The notes under the pieces are model-generated. The model searched no databases, was not told where the DNA came from, and saw nothing but the letters and a program-made list of their open reading frames with translations. This document shows positions 63,197 to 64,000 of a stretch of 64,000 nt of DNA, piece by piece (within the stretch, counting starts at the first letter, position 1; each line of letters starts with the position of its first letter). The DNA lies in NCBI RefSeq assembly GCF_003595215.1, contig NZ_QYZP01000001.1, forward strand, positions 558,001 to 622,000, read 5' to 3'. The translations under genes and the position numbers were made by a program. Origin of the DNA: Nesterenkonia natronophila (lineage in GTDB: Bacteria > Actinomycetota > Actinomycetes > Actinomycetales > Micrococcaceae).

Positions 63197-64000
63197 CAGT
63201 TGGCTCCAGAGAATTCTTTGTGACGGTTGACGATCCAGCGTGCTGTCATATTCACAATGAGGGTGATGATGAAGAGGACCAGTCCGATGGCGATCAGTTG
63301 AGCTTGGCGCTCGGACCCTGGAGGAGCCTCAGGGAAGCCGAGTGCGATCTCCGCCGGGATGGTGCTGTTGCCGGATGAGATGAGGGATGCTGACAGCAAG
63401 CCGGGTGAGAGCACAAGTGCCACGGCCATCGTCTCTCCGAGAGCTCGCCCGAGGCCCAACATCACACCCGAGATGATGCCGGCTCGGGCGAAGGGGAAGA
63501 CCGCCATCATGATCATTTCCCAGCGTGTTGCTCCCAGGGCCAAAGCGGCCTCTTCGTGGAGTTTGGGTGTTTGAATGAAAATCTCTCGGCAGACTGAGGT
63601 AATGATGGGCAGAATCATCACCCCCAGGACTACTCCCGCGGTGAAGATGGTCCGACCTGTTTGTGAGGGAGCGCCCGCGAAAAGCGGAATGAACCCGAGG
63701 TTTTGGTGGAGCCAGCCATATACGGGCACAAGCGCGGGTCCCAGGAAGCTCATCCCCCAGGCTCCGTAGACCACGGAAGGTATCGCCGCGAGCAGATCAA
63801 TCAGGTATCCAATGGACTTGCTCAGTCGGGGCGGAGCGAAGTGCGAAACGAAGAGGGCCACACCCACCGCCACCGGCGTCGCCAGCACCAGGGCGATCAG
63901 CGAAGCAATAAGTGTGCCGACCACCAACGGGTAGGCGTACTCGAGGAACTGCTCAAGAATGAGTCCCTCCTCTTCACGGTACACCGCCCCCACAGAATTG
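63196..64000 (-). CDS. pstC: Phosphate ABC transporter permease PstC (5' end beyond window)
   Basis: The C-terminal 268 residues of PstC are present; the frame is open through the window edge, so the start is outside. Visible: EYAYPLVVGTLIASLIALVLATPVAVGVALFVSHFA, AAIPSVVYGAWG, the coupling motif EEAALALGATRWEMIMMAVFPFARAGI and LGRALGETMAVALVLS. Forms the membrane channel with PstA. pstS is expected upstream, outside the window. Confidence 0.95.
   Translation of the reverse strand, partial: NSVGAVYREEEGLILEQFLEYAYPLVVGTLIASLIALVLATPVAVGVALFVSHFAPPRLSKSIGYLIDLLAAIPSVVYGAWGMSFLGPALVPVYGWLHQNLGFIPLFAGAPSQTGRTIFTAGVVLGVMILPIITSVCREIFIQTPKLHEEAALALGATRWEMIMMAVFPFARAGIISGVMLGLGRALGETMAVALVLSPGLLSASLISSGNSTIPAEIALGFPEAPPGSERQAQLIAIGLVLFIITLIVNMTARWIVNRHKEFSGAN

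Overview
The window is GC-rich chromosomal DNA with dense, mostly monocistronic or short-operon genes, many GTG starts and many apparent leaderless starts. The HspR-controlled dnaK-grpE-dnaJ-hspR operon, the LAXTG cell-wall sorting signal, the lipoproteins and the acidic surface proteins point to a Gram-positive actinobacterium. Micrococcales/Micrococcaceae is most likely, and the acidic exported proteins would fit a halotolerant genus such as Nesterenkonia or Yaniella. That placement is inference from gene content, not a search result.

Layout. 1-7.6 kb: the end of a succinate-semialdehyde-type dehydrogenase, the heat-shock operon behind two HAIR boxes, a lipoprotein penicillin-binding protein and trmB. 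7.6-12.2 kb: a stand-alone winged-helix regulator, then a metal block with a zinc-chaperone-like (AztD) lipoprotein under a Zur-like box and a CopZ-CopA copper export pair. 12.2-15.8 kb: two EamA transporters flanking an orphan RES-domain protein, a Nudix hydrolase and a LysE exporter. 15.8-20.9 kb: an unusual multi-HTH regulator divergent from bifunctional PutA. 20.9-30.3 kb: an amine-catabolism module (AraC regulator, aldehyde dehydrogenase, TetR plus a small membrane protein, copper amine oxidase, APC permease, amidohydrolase) resembling the feaR-feaB-tynA logic of E. coli. 30.4-37 kb: rlmN, an aminotransferase, an orphan modB, a SurA-like lipoprotein, a membrane protein and purB. 37.1-39.2 kb: a WXG-like protein followed by a helical-domain alpha/beta hydrolase interrupted by a frameshift. 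39.2-47.3 kb: holin-like protein, HisC-like aminotransferase, a three-gene 2-oxoacid dehydrogenase complex, a lipoprotein, a CitE-like lyase and 3-hydroxyisobutyryl-CoA hydrolase, together suggesting branched-chain amino acid breakdown. 47.3-55.7 kb: an atypical response regulator, a sortase substrate, oxidoreductase and hydrolase genes with an IS481-type transposase remnant, a WYL regulator, DUF4031-HD, thioesterase, MOSC, TVP38 and TM2 proteins. 55.7-61.1 kb: a compact catabolic module of unknown substrate: GntR regulator, two paralogous maleate isomerase/arylmalonate decarboxylase-like proteins, D-2-hydroxyacid dehydrogenase, amidase and DUF3830. 61.2-64 kb: pstB-pstA-pstC, with pstC running off the end.

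The most interesting element is the 55.7-61.1 kb module. The same perfect palindrome core (GATTGTTGACAATC) lies just upstream of gntR and inside the divergent promoter of the two enzyme arms, over a TTGACA -35 box, so the whole module appears to be one self-contained GntR regulon. One of its two racemase-fold paralogues has lost the second catalytic cysteine (replaced by Asp). I saw no tRNA, rRNA or CRISPR array and no intact insertion sequence.
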